From an uncultured Chryseolinea sp. (GTDB lineage: Bacteria; Bacteroidota; Bacteroidia; Cytophagales; Cyclobacteriaceae): DNA of 7,473 bases. How positions within the stretch are numbered: the first letter of the stretch is position 1; every line of letters begins with the position of its first letter. Below, piece by piece: positions 1 to 6,138 of this stretch. The notes under the pieces are model-generated. The model worked only from the letters and a program-made list of their open reading frames with translations, was not told the origin of the DNA and did not search any database. The stretch lies in assembly GCA_946478915.1 (NCBI GenBank), contig CAMLER010000236.1:1-7473 (forward strand), read 5' to 3'. The position numbers and the translations under genes were made by a program.

Positions 1-624
1 CGTTGCGAGCGCGGAGACCGAGGTGTCGCAACATTCAAAAAACATTCCCTCTGATGTGGAAGCATTTCCTATAGTACCGAATGCAATTTCATTCCCATTG
101 TTTGAAAGCGTTGAGAAATCTTTTAACGCCGGATTTTCGCGAAATAATTTCGATGCATACGCCAGCCCAAGCAATCGTGGCATTTGTCCGGCAGTGGGTG
201 ATATATCGGCGCTGCTATTATTGGTTTTGGTCAGATCGATGAAGACTCCATCATCATTAAGAAATCGAGTGGCGTAATGACCATTCATCAGGCGGCCAGC
301 TGAAGCGGGGTCTGCTTCTAAACTGGTGTGTGCATATAATTGCGCAAAATATTGCTGAACGGTTAGTTCGCCTATCGCAAACATAAATGTCTGATCGCGA
401 TAATAGCCAGCGCGAAAATCTCCTTTGCGAAATACTTTCGCCATGGCGATTTGAGCGATCTCTTTTCCATCTCCAAAGATGCCAAACTTAGCTTTTCCCA
501 TGAAGACCTCGCGGCGTCCGATGAGACTGGCTTCACGGCTTTCGACTGCAAGTCGGTAATCAGAAAGAATTTCCTTCACCTTAGCCTGCGAAAATTTTGA
601 CTTCACCTCTTTTGTTGCGCTCAA
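1..624 (-). CDS. 2-oxoacid (branched-chain type) dehydrogenase E1, N-terminal part, truncated
   Basis: The E1 component uses thiamine diphosphate to decarboxylate 2-oxoacids, probably 2-oxoisovalerate, and passes the acyl group to a lipoyl E2 in the cytoplasm. The reading frame gives 197 family-like residues (624 down to 34). Recognisable segments are [13 protein letters not shown] (43-55), [16 protein letters not shown] (71-86), [17 protein letters not shown] (139-155) and [12 protein letters not shown] (186-197), as in the long Bacteroidota E1 alpha/beta fusions. I assign this from memory of the family. No ATG lies in frame; an in-frame TGA is at 664-666. I prefer the TTG at 622-624, reading [10 protein letters not shown], because it sits about 28 bases behind a good promoter; the GTG at 604-606 is the alternative. 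After residue 197 the expected TINAAGVLQ-like continuation is replaced by 11 unrelated codons that run open to the edge. The protein therefore ends inside the cofactor-binding region and cannot be functional as read here. This may be real disruption or a contig-end artefact. Confidence 0.8.
   Translation of the reverse strand, partial: MSATKEVKSKFSQAKVKEILSDYRLAVESREASLIGRREVFMGKAKFGIFGDGKEIAQIAMAKVFRKGDFRAGYYRDQTFMFAIGELTVQQYFAQLYAHTSLEADPASAGRLMNGHYATRFLNDDGVFIDLTKTNNSSADISPTAGQMPRLLGLAYASKLFRENPALKDFSTLSNNGNEIAFGTIGNASTSEGMFFECCDTSVSALAT
2..32. repeat. 31-base inverted-repeat sequence at the window edge
   Basis: Perfect 7-base arms, GTTGCGA at 2-8 and TCGCAAC at 26-32, enclose a GC-rich 17-base centre. 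The element begins within two bases of the point where the E1 protein loses family similarity. Its composition differs from the gene around it. The octamer GTCGCAAC at 25-32 recurs at 7113-7120. It could be the tip of a mobile or palindromic repeat, or an assembly join. Confidence 0.45.
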
Positions 625-664
625 AATCGTGGTGGTTAAAAGATGAATGATCGTGCTACCAGTT

Positions 665-694
665 CAAAAATAGAAATTACCAGTAACTTTCAAA
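665..694 (-). promoter_or_regulatory. Bacteroidota-type promoter for the E1 gene
   Basis: On the minus strand TTTG (691-694) is followed after 18 bases by TATTTTTG (665-672), a full match to the Bacteroidota -33 TTTG and -7 TAnnTTTG elements. Transcription would begin near 655-660, leaving a leader of roughly 30 bases to the TTG start at 624. The -7 box overlaps the in-frame TGA upstream of the gene, which argues against any start further upstream. Confidence 0.6.
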
Positions 695-819
695 AGGCTG
701 TCTTTGTCATCAAACCGATTCATGCGTCTATAGGTTCAGATCACTGAAAAATTTTGTCTGAAGCGGTATTTTTATCAACAGGCGGACACTCATTTTACAA
801 AAAGGTTTACTTAGTTCCC

Positions 820-848
820 TTTGCGGATTAGCCCTTTAGCTATATTTG
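820..848 (+). promoter_or_regulatory. Bacteroidota-type promoter for alanine dehydrogenase
   Basis: TTTG at 820-823, a 17-base spacer and TATATTTG at 841-848 match both elements of the phylum's housekeeping promoter. The expected start of transcription, near 853-856, leaves about 17-20 bases before the ATG at 872. This shows that the longer reading frame from the TTG at 821 is not used, since it would begin inside the promoter. Confidence 0.7.
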
Positions 849-871
849 TTCGGCTTCAAATTGCGACATCT

Positions 872-1984
872 ATGATCATTGGCGTACCCAAAGAAATAAA
901 AAATAACGAGAATCGTGTAGCATTGACACCTGCCGGAACGCAGGAGTTAGTCAAGCGCGGACATCAGGTAATTGTACAATCGAACGCGGGAGTTGGCAGT
1001 GGATTTAATGATGAAGCCTATCGCAAGGCGGGCGCCAGAATAGATGAAAGCGCGGCAAATATATTTGAACAAGTTGAAATGATCATCAAGGTCAAAGAGC
1101 CGATCGAAGAGGAATACAAACTCATTCGCAGAGGCCAACTTGTTTTCACTTACTTTCACTTTGCATCGTACGAACCACTCACCAAGGCCATGATGGCAAG
1201 CGGCGGCGTTTGTCTGGCGTATGAGACTGTTGAAAGATTGGATGGGAGTCTTCCTCTTCTTATTCCGATGTCGGAAGTGGCGGGGCGAATGGCCATTCAA
1301 GAAGGAGCAAAATATCTGGAGAAACCGTTGAAGGGTCGAGGCATTTTGCTCGGAGGAGTTCCTGGTGTTCGTCCCGCTCAGGTGTTGATTCTCGGAGGCG
1401 GAGTGGTGGGCACGAATGCCGCAAAAATTGCGGCAGGTATGGGAGCCGATGTAACAATTCTAGATTTGAATATCAATCGACTCCGGTATCTGGACGATGT
1501 AATGCCTAAGAATGTTCACACGATTGTATCCAACGAGTATACCATAAGGGAACTCATCAAAGATGCTGACCTGATAATCGGTGGCGTGTTAGTACCCGGC
1601 GCTAAGGCTCCGAAATTAATCACGCGCGATATGTTGAAAGACATGAGGGCCGGGACAGTGCTGGTCGATGTGGCCGTTGACCAGGGTGGATGCATCGAAA
1701 CTTGCACTCCTACCACGCACGAAAATCCCACATTCATTATAGATGATGTTGTTCACTATTGCGTCGCGAACATGCCCGGCGCAGTACCATATACATCAAC
1801 GTTAGCCCTGACTAATGCAACGTTACCATATGCTATCCGTTTGGCAAATCAGGGTTGGAAGAAAGCCTGCCAGGAAAGCACTGAACTGCGCAACGGATTG
1901 AATGTGATACATGGTGAAGTTGTGTACAAGGCGGTCGCCGATGCCTTTGATCTTCCGTACGAAGACGTGAGGAAGTTTTTGTAG
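872..1984 (+). CDS. ald: Alanine dehydrogenase
   Basis: NAD-dependent L-alanine dehydrogenase (EC 1.4.1.1), which interconverts L-alanine with pyruvate, ammonia and NADH in the cytoplasm. The 370-residue protein has the usual family length. It opens with MIIGVPKEIKNNENRVALTP and carries the known active-site residues at the family's own numbering: R15, K75, H96 (in FTYFHFA) and D270 (in VDVAVDQGG). The NAD-binding Rossmann motif GGGVVGTNAA is at 175-184, with the ribose-binding acid D198 after the next strand. The catalytic domain is formed by residues about 1-130 and 305-370 around the nucleotide domain. The start at ATG 872 is chosen from family alignment and from the promoter just upstream. 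The gene is divergent from E1 and convergent with the HsdR-N-like gene; its TAG stop runs into an 8-base tandem repeat. Nothing essential is missing. A role in alanine catabolism or ammonia assimilation is inference. Confidence 0.96.
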   Translation: MIIGVPKEIKNNENRVALTPAGTQELVKRGHQVIVQSNAGVGSGFNDEAYRKAGARIDESAANIFEQVEMIIKVKEPIEEEYKLIRRGQLVFTYFHFASYEPLTKAMMASGGVCLAYETVERLDGSLPLLIPMSEVAGRMAIQEGAKYLEKPLKGRGILLGGVPGVRPAQVLILGGGVVGTNAAKIAAGMGADVTILDLNINRLRYLDDVMPKNVHTIVSNEYTIRELIKDADLIIGGVLVPGAKAPKLITRDMLKDMRAGTVLVDVAVDQGGCIETCTPTTHENPTFIIDDVVHYCVANMPGAVPYTSTLALTNATLPYAIRLANQGWKKACQESTELRNGLNVIHGEVVYKAVADAFDLPYEDVRKFL

Positions 1985-2022
1985 ATTGGAAGATTAGAAA
2001 ATTAGAAGATTGGAAGATTAGA
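1983..2022. repeat. Five tandem copies of an 8-base AGATTRGA-like unit
   Basis: The 40 bases divide exactly into agattgga, agattaga, aaattaga, agattgga and agattaga. The 16-mer made of the first two units is repeated perfectly at 2007-2022. The array fills the whole gap between two convergent genes and overlaps both stop codons: the last two bases of the ald TAG (1982-1984), and the TAA of the minus-strand gene (2018-2020), which lies inside the fifth unit. No hairpin is visible. Confidence 0.9.
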
Positions 2023-2461
2023 CATATTGCGGCATTTCGGGCATCACAACGGTATCTCTATTCTCCCAGTTTATTTCGCAGCAGATATGCGACATGCCAT
2101 TCGTTACCACCAGATATCTTGCCTTTAGCGTGTGGTTATACATTGAGGCCTGCATAACGGTGCGTTCGCTTAATTGTAGGTCAGGAGCTTTGCATTCGAT
2201 GACCATCCAAGGGCTTCCTGTGCGATCGAATACTACGATATCAGACCTTTTCTGAAGCGAGTTGAACGTAAGTCCACCCTCTATCTTTATCAATGCGCGC
2301 GGATACTTGAGGTGATAAATAAGGTAGTGAATGAAGTGCTGACGAACCCATTCTTCTGGCGTCAACGTGACATGCCGCTTTCGCAAAAGATCAAAAATCA
2401 AAACCTTCGTCCCGTCCCTGCGGAGGTTAATATCAAAGGTGGGAAGGTTTAGTTTTATCAT
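2018..2461 (-). CDS. Type I restriction HsdR N-terminal domain-like protein (stand-alone)
   Basis: A 147-residue protein consisting of little more than the PD-(D/E)xK nuclease fold found at the N terminus of type I restriction subunit R. Visible signatures are E61 in KIEGG, D74 in KRSDIVVFD, the E89-C90-K91 triad piece in MVIECKAP, and Q104 with Y108 in QASMYN, in the order and spacing expected for this fold. There is no helicase region, and no hsdM or hsdS gene nearby, so this is not a restriction system. Stand-alone proteins of this kind are common in Bacteroidota and their job is not known to me. The motifs suggest an intact metal-dependent nuclease site. The gene lies between two metabolic genes, divergent from AMP nucleosidase (98 bases apart) and convergent with ald (33 bases apart). 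No clear promoter was found upstream. Nuclease activity on DNA is inference from the fold. Confidence 0.85.
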   Translation of the reverse strand: MIKLNLPTFDINLRRDGTKVLIFDLLRKRHVTLTPEEWVRQHFIHYLIYHLKYPRALIKIEGGLTFNSLQKRSDIVVFDRTGSPWMVIECKAPDLQLSERTVMQASMYNHTLKARYLVVTNGMSHICCEINWENRDTVVMPEMPQYV

Positions 2462-2559
2462 ACAATCTACATGATAGACCCGCTCAATAGTTAATCGTTG
2501 TCGCGAAGATCGTACAACAGAACATTTAAGGCCACATTTTTTATGATAACTTTATATTC

Positions 2560-3330
2560 ATGAAGACAAAACAGGACATTGTAGCCAATTGGCTTCCACG
2601 TTATACCGGTCAGCCGATTGACAAATTCGGAGAATATATTCTGCTGACAAATTTTGACAACTATGTTTCGTTGTTTGCCAGCTGGCACAATGTTCCCGTT
2701 AATGGGGTAGACCGCGCTATGCGTAGTGCAACAGCAGAAGGAATCACCATTATCAATTTTGGTATGGGCAGTCCCAACGCTGCAACCATAATGGATTGCC
2801 TGAGTGCCATAAAGCCAAAGGCGACCCTGTTTCTTGGAAAATGTGGAGGACTGAAGAGTAAGAACCAACTGGGAGACCTGATCTTGCCGATAGCTGCAAT
2901 TCGCGGCGAGGGTACATCCAATGACTACTTCCCTCCCGAGGTTCCTGCCCTCCCGGCATTTGCCTTGCAAAAAGCAATTTCCACAACTATTCGTGATTAT
3001 GGCCAGGACTATTGGACCGGCACAGTTTATACAACCAACCGGCGAGTTTGGGAGTGGGATGAGGATTTCAAAATTTACCTGCGAAGAATCCGGGCACAGG
3101 CTATTGATATGGAAACGGCGACCATTTTTTCAACCGCATTTTCAAACAAGATTCCAACGGGTGCGCTACTGCTGATATCGGATCAACCCATGGTTCCCGA
3201 AGGTGTGAAGACGGAATTAAGCGATACTTCCGTAACGAAAAACTTTGTAGAAATCCACTTAAAAATCGGAATTGATTCATTAAAGCAATTGATCAACAAT
3301 GGAATGACGGTGAAGCACTTGAGGTATTAG
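2560..3330 (+). CDS. amn: AMP nucleosidase
   Basis: AMP nucleosidase (EC 3.2.2.4) cleaves AMP to adenine and ribose 5-phosphate in the cytoplasm and so tunes the adenylate pool. The 256-residue protein is the short form known from Bacteroidota; the enterobacterial enzyme is much longer, with an extra N-terminal domain. It shows the phosphorylase/nucleosidase fold: INFGMGSPNAATIMD (65-79) for the phosphate/ribose side, LGKCGG (92-97), the substrate-contact DMETATIF (183-190), and SDQP (207-210), whose D208 is the expected acid for the purine base. The start MKTKQDIVANWLPRYTG fits the family. The region upstream holds only a weak promoter-like pair (TTTA 2525-2528, TAACTTTA 2547-2554). The last codons and the TAG stop run into a period-7 repeat. 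The gene is divergent from the HsdR-N-like gene and convergent with the transporter. Confidence 0.92.
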   Translation: MKTKQDIVANWLPRYTGQPIDKFGEYILLTNFDNYVSLFASWHNVPVNGVDRAMRSATAEGITIINFGMGSPNAATIMDCLSAIKPKATLFLGKCGGLKSKNQLGDLILPIAAIRGEGTSNDYFPPEVPALPAFALQKAISTTIRDYGQDYWTGTVYTTNRRVWEWDEDFKIYLRRIRAQAIDMETATIFSTAFSNKIPTGALLLISDQPMVPEGVKTELSDTSVTKNFVEIHLKIGIDSLKQLINNGMTVKHLRY

Positions 3331-3357
3331 GTTTGAGGTCTGAGGTTTGAAGTTTGT
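3323..3357. repeat. Period-7 tandem repeat, GGTTTGA-like
   Basis: Units of seven bases read ggtatta (3323-3329), ggtttga (3330-3336), ggtctga (3337-3343), ggtttga (3344-3350) and agtttgt (3351-3357). The first, degraded unit lies inside the last codons of the AMP nucleosidase gene; the rest fills most of the gap before the convergent transporter stop at 3371. No terminator hairpin is seen here. Confidence 0.8.
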
Positions 3358-3370
3358 TTAATGCTTCGAA

Positions 3371-4687
3371 TTACTTTTTGATATCGGTGGATTTAATAGT
3401 AAGCAGCAGTGTCATTCCCGCAATAAAATAGAGCGTTAGAAACAAGGCACTGTTTCTCATGCTTCCGGTAATCTGATCGATCAGGCCATAAGAAAAAGTA
3501 CCGACAACAATGGAAACGTTAAACGTAACATCATAAAAACTGAAGTAAGATGCATTATCACGCGTGCCTTCCGGAATAAGTTTCGAATACGTGGCGCGAG
3601 ATAAAGATTGTATACCTCCCATGATGAGCCCAACGACTGTTGCCAATAAATAGAACTGGTATTCTGTAGTTGTAAAGTACGCACCAATACAGACGATACA
3701 CCATATGGTTAGCATGGTGACGAGCGAAAATTGATTCCCTCTGCTAAACGACAGCCTTGAAAATGCCCAGGCGCCTACGGCACCAACAAGCTGTATGATC
3801 AACACGGTCATGATAAGTTTGGTACTTTCAAGATTCAGGACATCCGTTCCAAACAATGTGGAGAGGTACATGACAGTTTGAACTCCCGAATTATAAAAAA
3901 AGAAAGCAACAAGGAATCGCTTTAAGTCCGGGTGCTGCCTGAGGCTCTTCCAAACCTTTGATATTTCCTGGTAGCCTTTTGACCAAATATTACCTGTAGA
4001 CCGTTGCCTATTCGAACTTTCAGGTAAGTAGGTAAATGGAATCATTGCAAAACCTATCCACCATACCCCTACCAGCAGAAAAGTAAACCTTGTCGCTGAA
4101 CCATCGCTTGAAAAACCGAATGTGCCATAGTTCATGATGATCATCAGGCAGATCACCATAAGAATGACACTGCCATAATATCCCATTGAGTATCCTTGGG
4201 CACTGGTTAAATCGTACCGGTCTTCAGAAACAATTTCCGGCAGAAAGGCATTATAAAATACAAGGCTACCGGAATAGCCAATGCTGGCCAGGATAGAGCA
4301 AAGTATACCCCACCAAAGCACCGTTATATCATCAAAAAAATAAAGACCGATGCACGAAAGACTTCCCATCCATACAAAAAATTTCATAAAGACTTTTTTT
4401 CGGCCGGTGTAATCTGCCACGCCTGAGAGGAAAGGGAGAATAGCCGCAACAATAAGAAATGAAATAGAGAGCGCGTATGAGTACAGTACAGAATTAGGCA
4501 ATGAATATCCAAGGAACTGAATTACATCATTACCATTGGTAGTTGTTACCGATTCATAATAAATGGGAAAAATAGAGGACGTGATAACGAGTGAGTAGAC
4601 CGAATTTGCCCAGTCGTACATGTACCAGGCCCGCACGGTTTTCGTATTGTTTAACGCGACGGTCGCCGCGATACTTTTATCGGCCAT
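3371..4687 (-). CDS. MFS transporter, UMF1/Atg22-like family
   Basis: A 438-residue inner-membrane protein with about 12 hydrophobic segments (roughly 29-45, 65-88, 101-117, 121-145, 170-186, 201-219, 256-276, 289-309, 319-337, 343-363, 384-403, 412-430) and a hydrophilic central loop at 221-255. The N-terminal RAWYMYDWANSVYSLVITS, the motif-A loop SGVADYTGRKK (88-98) and the QSLSRATYSKLIPE stretch (360-373) are typical of the UMF1/Atg22-like branch of the major facilitator superfamily. Yeast Atg22 exports amino acids from the vacuole, but the substrate of bacterial members is generally unknown and cannot be read here. The start at ATG 4687 is the only ATG ahead of the conserved N terminus. 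It directly follows the T-tract of the exb terminator, and no promoter is visible in the 61-base gap, so expression may depend on read-through or on a promoter I cannot recognise. Confidence 0.9.
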   Translation of the reverse strand: MADKSIAATVALNNTKTVRAWYMYDWANSVYSLVITSSIFPIYYESVTTTNGNDVIQFLGYSLPNSVLYSYALSISFLIVAAILPFLSGVADYTGRKKVFMKFFVWMGSLSCIGLYFFDDITVLWWGILCSILASIGYSGSLVFYNAFLPEIVSEDRYDLTSAQGYSMGYYGSVILMVICLMIIMNYGTFGFSSDGSATRFTFLLVGVWWIGFAMIPFTYLPESSNRQRSTGNIWSKGYQEISKVWKSLRQHPDLKRFLVAFFFYNSGVQTVMYLSTLFGTDVLNLESTKLIMTVLIIQLVGAVGAWAFSRLSFSRGNQFSLVTMLTIWCIVCIGAYFTTTEYQFYLLATVVGLIMGGIQSLSRATYSKLIPEGTRDNASYFSFYDVTFNVSIVVGTFSYGLIDQITGSMRNSALFLTLYFIAGMTLLLTIKSTDIKK

Positions 4688-4723
4688 AAAATAAAAAGCC
4701 CCGCCACGAAAACCGGGCAGGGC
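4688..4723 (-). terminator. Rho-independent terminator closing the exb operon
   Basis: On the minus strand arm GGGCAGGGC (complement at 4715-4723) pairs with GCCCCGCC (4698-4705), giving about seven GC pairs with one mismatch (4702/4719) and a loop rich in T and C. It is followed immediately by TTTTTATTTT (4697 down to 4688). It lies 26 bases beyond the exbD stop, the normal place for an operon terminator. The T-tract runs straight into the ATG of the transporter gene. Confidence 0.75.
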
Positions 4724-4748
4724 AATTTAATATTACTTTTTGAAAAAA

Positions 4749-5210
4749 TTATCTGTCGATTTTGGCATTTGCTGAGTAAAGGAGCTTTCTGGCATTAGCT
4801 CTTCTCAACTCAGTTTCAACGTCAGCGATCAATCCACGTTTTGAGTCCACGTCAACTTTAAGTGAAATAGTAATGGCATCCCGATCTACTTCATCAAGTT
4901 TAGCTTTCTCTGAATTCACCCACTGTATAACACCCTTAGGTTCGATGAACACATCGTTAGCCTGTATCTTAGGTTCTGAACCAAACTGATCAATCTTTTT
5001 TGGCGCACCGATATACAGGTAAGAGATCAATGATTTCTTAGCCAGGGTTCGAAGCTGCGTAGCCTGAGGCATGCGCTGCTCAACGTTGATGTTTGTTTCA
5101 CGCATCTTCGTTGTTACCATGAAAAAGAACAGGAGCATAAATACAACGTCGGGCATCGACGAAGTTGGTATATCCTGTTTTGTATTAGCTTTCTTTTTAA
5201 ACTTAGACAT
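4749..5210 (-). CDS. exbD: ExbD/TolR family biopolymer transport protein, second copy
   Basis: A 153-residue inner-membrane subunit of an ExbB/ExbD-type complex, which uses proton flow to energise outer-membrane transport through a TonB-like protein. A basic cytoplasmic start (KFKKKANTKQ) precedes one membrane helix at about 21-37. The helix opens with SMPDVVFMLLFFFMVTT and its D21 is the conserved proton-carrying aspartate of ExbD and TolR. The rest (about 38-153) would be the periplasmic domain, with no further helix. It is last in the operon, 14 bases after the upstream exbD stop, and is followed by the terminator. The sequence differs clearly from the other exbD, having a shorter periplasmic part and no polyproline run, so it is a paralogue and not a recent duplicate. 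No tonB follows, although one often does in this kind of cluster. Confidence 0.9.
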   Translation of the reverse strand: MSKFKKKANTKQDIPTSSMPDVVFMLLFFFMVTTKMRETNINVEQRMPQATQLRTLAKKSLISYLYIGAPKKIDQFGSEPKIQANDVFIEPKGVIQWVNSEKAKLDEVDRDAITISLKVDVDSKRGLIADVETELRRANARKLLYSANAKIDR

Positions 5211-5224
5211 AATCTTACTTAATT

Positions 5225-5812
5225 TTAGCCACCCACTTTGGTTGGTTCAGCGATTGACAAGGCCATAGGGATCTCAACTCCCCCACCAGGCAAAACACCT
5301 CTTCCTTTATCATACTGTTGCCTGGTTTGCTGGTCAGCATTTGGTTCGGAAGCAATTTCCCTCCAGCGTTCAACAGTCACACCCGCGCGCTCCGCATAGA
5401 TCTCGTGATATGCAGCCTGAATAGCATCCAGTACATCAATGAATGCTTTGTGCGTAGTACCACGGTCAGTTTTGAAAGAAACAATTGCTTTCTGAGGATT
5501 ATCTGAAGACGCCGGATCCGCACCGTTGTTCATGATGAACTCTTTGATATCATCAGTAAGTTCCCGGTATGAAGCTGTCCATGGATTACCCTCAACCAGG
5601 AGTTTATCGAATGAGTTGACCTGAATCTTGAAGAGATTTCTCTCAGGTATCTCAACGTCTGTATCCGGTGGCAGTGCTTCTGGCGGAGGAGGCAATTGAA
5701 TCATCAATCCCTTGTCGCTCGCCACGGTTGTTGTCATCAAGAAGAAGGTCAACAAAAGGAACGCGATGTCCGCCATCGATGCATTTGGAATTTCAGGAGT
5801 TGACCTTGCCAT
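5225..5812 (-). CDS. exbD: ExbD/TolR family biopolymer transport protein, first copy
   Basis: A 195-residue ExbD/TolR subunit. A very short cytoplasmic N terminus leads into a helix at about 13-31 beginning SMADIAFLLLTFFLMTTT; D15 is the conserved proton-carrying aspartate. After the membrane comes a proline-rich stretch (QLPPPPEALPP, 39-49) and a periplasmic ExbD-like domain (about 55-145). A C-terminal tail (about 150-195, with QQTRQQYDKGRG and a GGG turn) goes beyond the length of the classic, roughly 140-residue ExbD. Only one base separates its start from the stop of the small membrane protein upstream, so translation is probably coupled. Pairing with a second, different ExbD suggests a mixed complex, which is inference. 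The polyproline run may cross the peptidoglycan-facing space or contact a partner. Confidence 0.9.
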   Translation of the reverse strand: MARSTPEIPNASMADIAFLLLTFFLMTTTVASDKGLMIQLPPPPEALPPDTDVEIPERNLFKIQVNSFDKLLVEGNPWTASYRELTDDIKEFIMNNGADPASSDNPQKAIVSFKTDRGTTHKAFIDVLDAIQAAYHEIYAERAGVTVERWREIASEPNADQQTRQQYDKGRGVLPGGGVEIPMALSIAEPTKVGG

Positions 5813-5813
5813 A

Positions 5814-6131
5814 TTATTTCAATGCTTTACTGATTTCAGAATATATAAGTGCTAGGACGGCGAGGATAAATACAATATAGAGCATTATTAATCCAGCACC
5901 GATAAGTTTAACGGAAGATTCTGAAAGCCCTGCTGCTATTGCACTTCGCGGGAGCACAGAATCTGAAAGCGCATATGCAATTCCAAACAATACCACGATT
6001 ACGCCTACGCCAATTGCAGACCTTATAAGGCTCGCGGGGTTTGAAAACGAATTTATCAATGGGAATATTACCGCTGCAGCTACTGCAATGAATAATAACA
6101 CATAAAGAGCATAAAGTCCGAAGTCTAACAT
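5814..6131 (-). CDS. Small three-helix membrane protein of the exb operon
   Basis: A 105-residue very hydrophobic protein that I do not recognise as a named family. Three membrane segments are clear (about 5-27, 37-56 and 75-98), joined by short loops, NSFSNPASLIRS (27-38) and SDSVLPRSAIAAGLSESS (56-73), with a basic C terminus (SKALK). It lies between exbB and the first exbD with gaps of 7 and 1 bases, so it must be made together with them. I recall unnamed proteins of this size at the same place in other Bacteroidota exb operons, which would point to an accessory subunit of the proton channel, but this is from memory. No catalytic motif is seen. A real gene is supported by operon spacing and coherent membrane topology. 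Confidence 0.85.
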   Translation of the reverse strand: MLDFGLYALYVLLFIAVAAAVIFPLINSFSNPASLIRSAIGVGVIVVLFGIAYALSDSVLPRSAIAAGLSESSVKLIGAGLIMLYIVFILAVLALIYSEISKALK

Positions 6132-6138
6132 AAGATTC

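Noticed and set aside
23..277. 84-codon open frame on the plus strand
   Set aside because: It is antisense to the clear E1 dehydrogenase coding sequence and has no family-like content.
821..871. 17-residue N-terminal extension of alanine dehydrogenase from a TTG
   Set aside because: The extension starts inside the promoter (-33 TTTG at 820-823) and the family begins at MIIGVPKE, with active-site numbering exact from the ATG at 872.
1983..2022. The octamer array as a CRISPR-like or terminator structure
   Set aside because: Units are contiguous with no spacers, and there is no inverted repeat, so it is a simple tandem array.
2018..2461. A restriction-modification or defence system around the HsdR-like protein
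   Set aside because: No methyltransferase, specificity subunit or helicase lies in the window; neighbours are metabolic genes.
2491..2970. 159-codon open frame on the minus strand
   Set aside because: It is antisense to AMP nucleosidase, whose sequence is unmistakable; the frame shows no coherent protein features.
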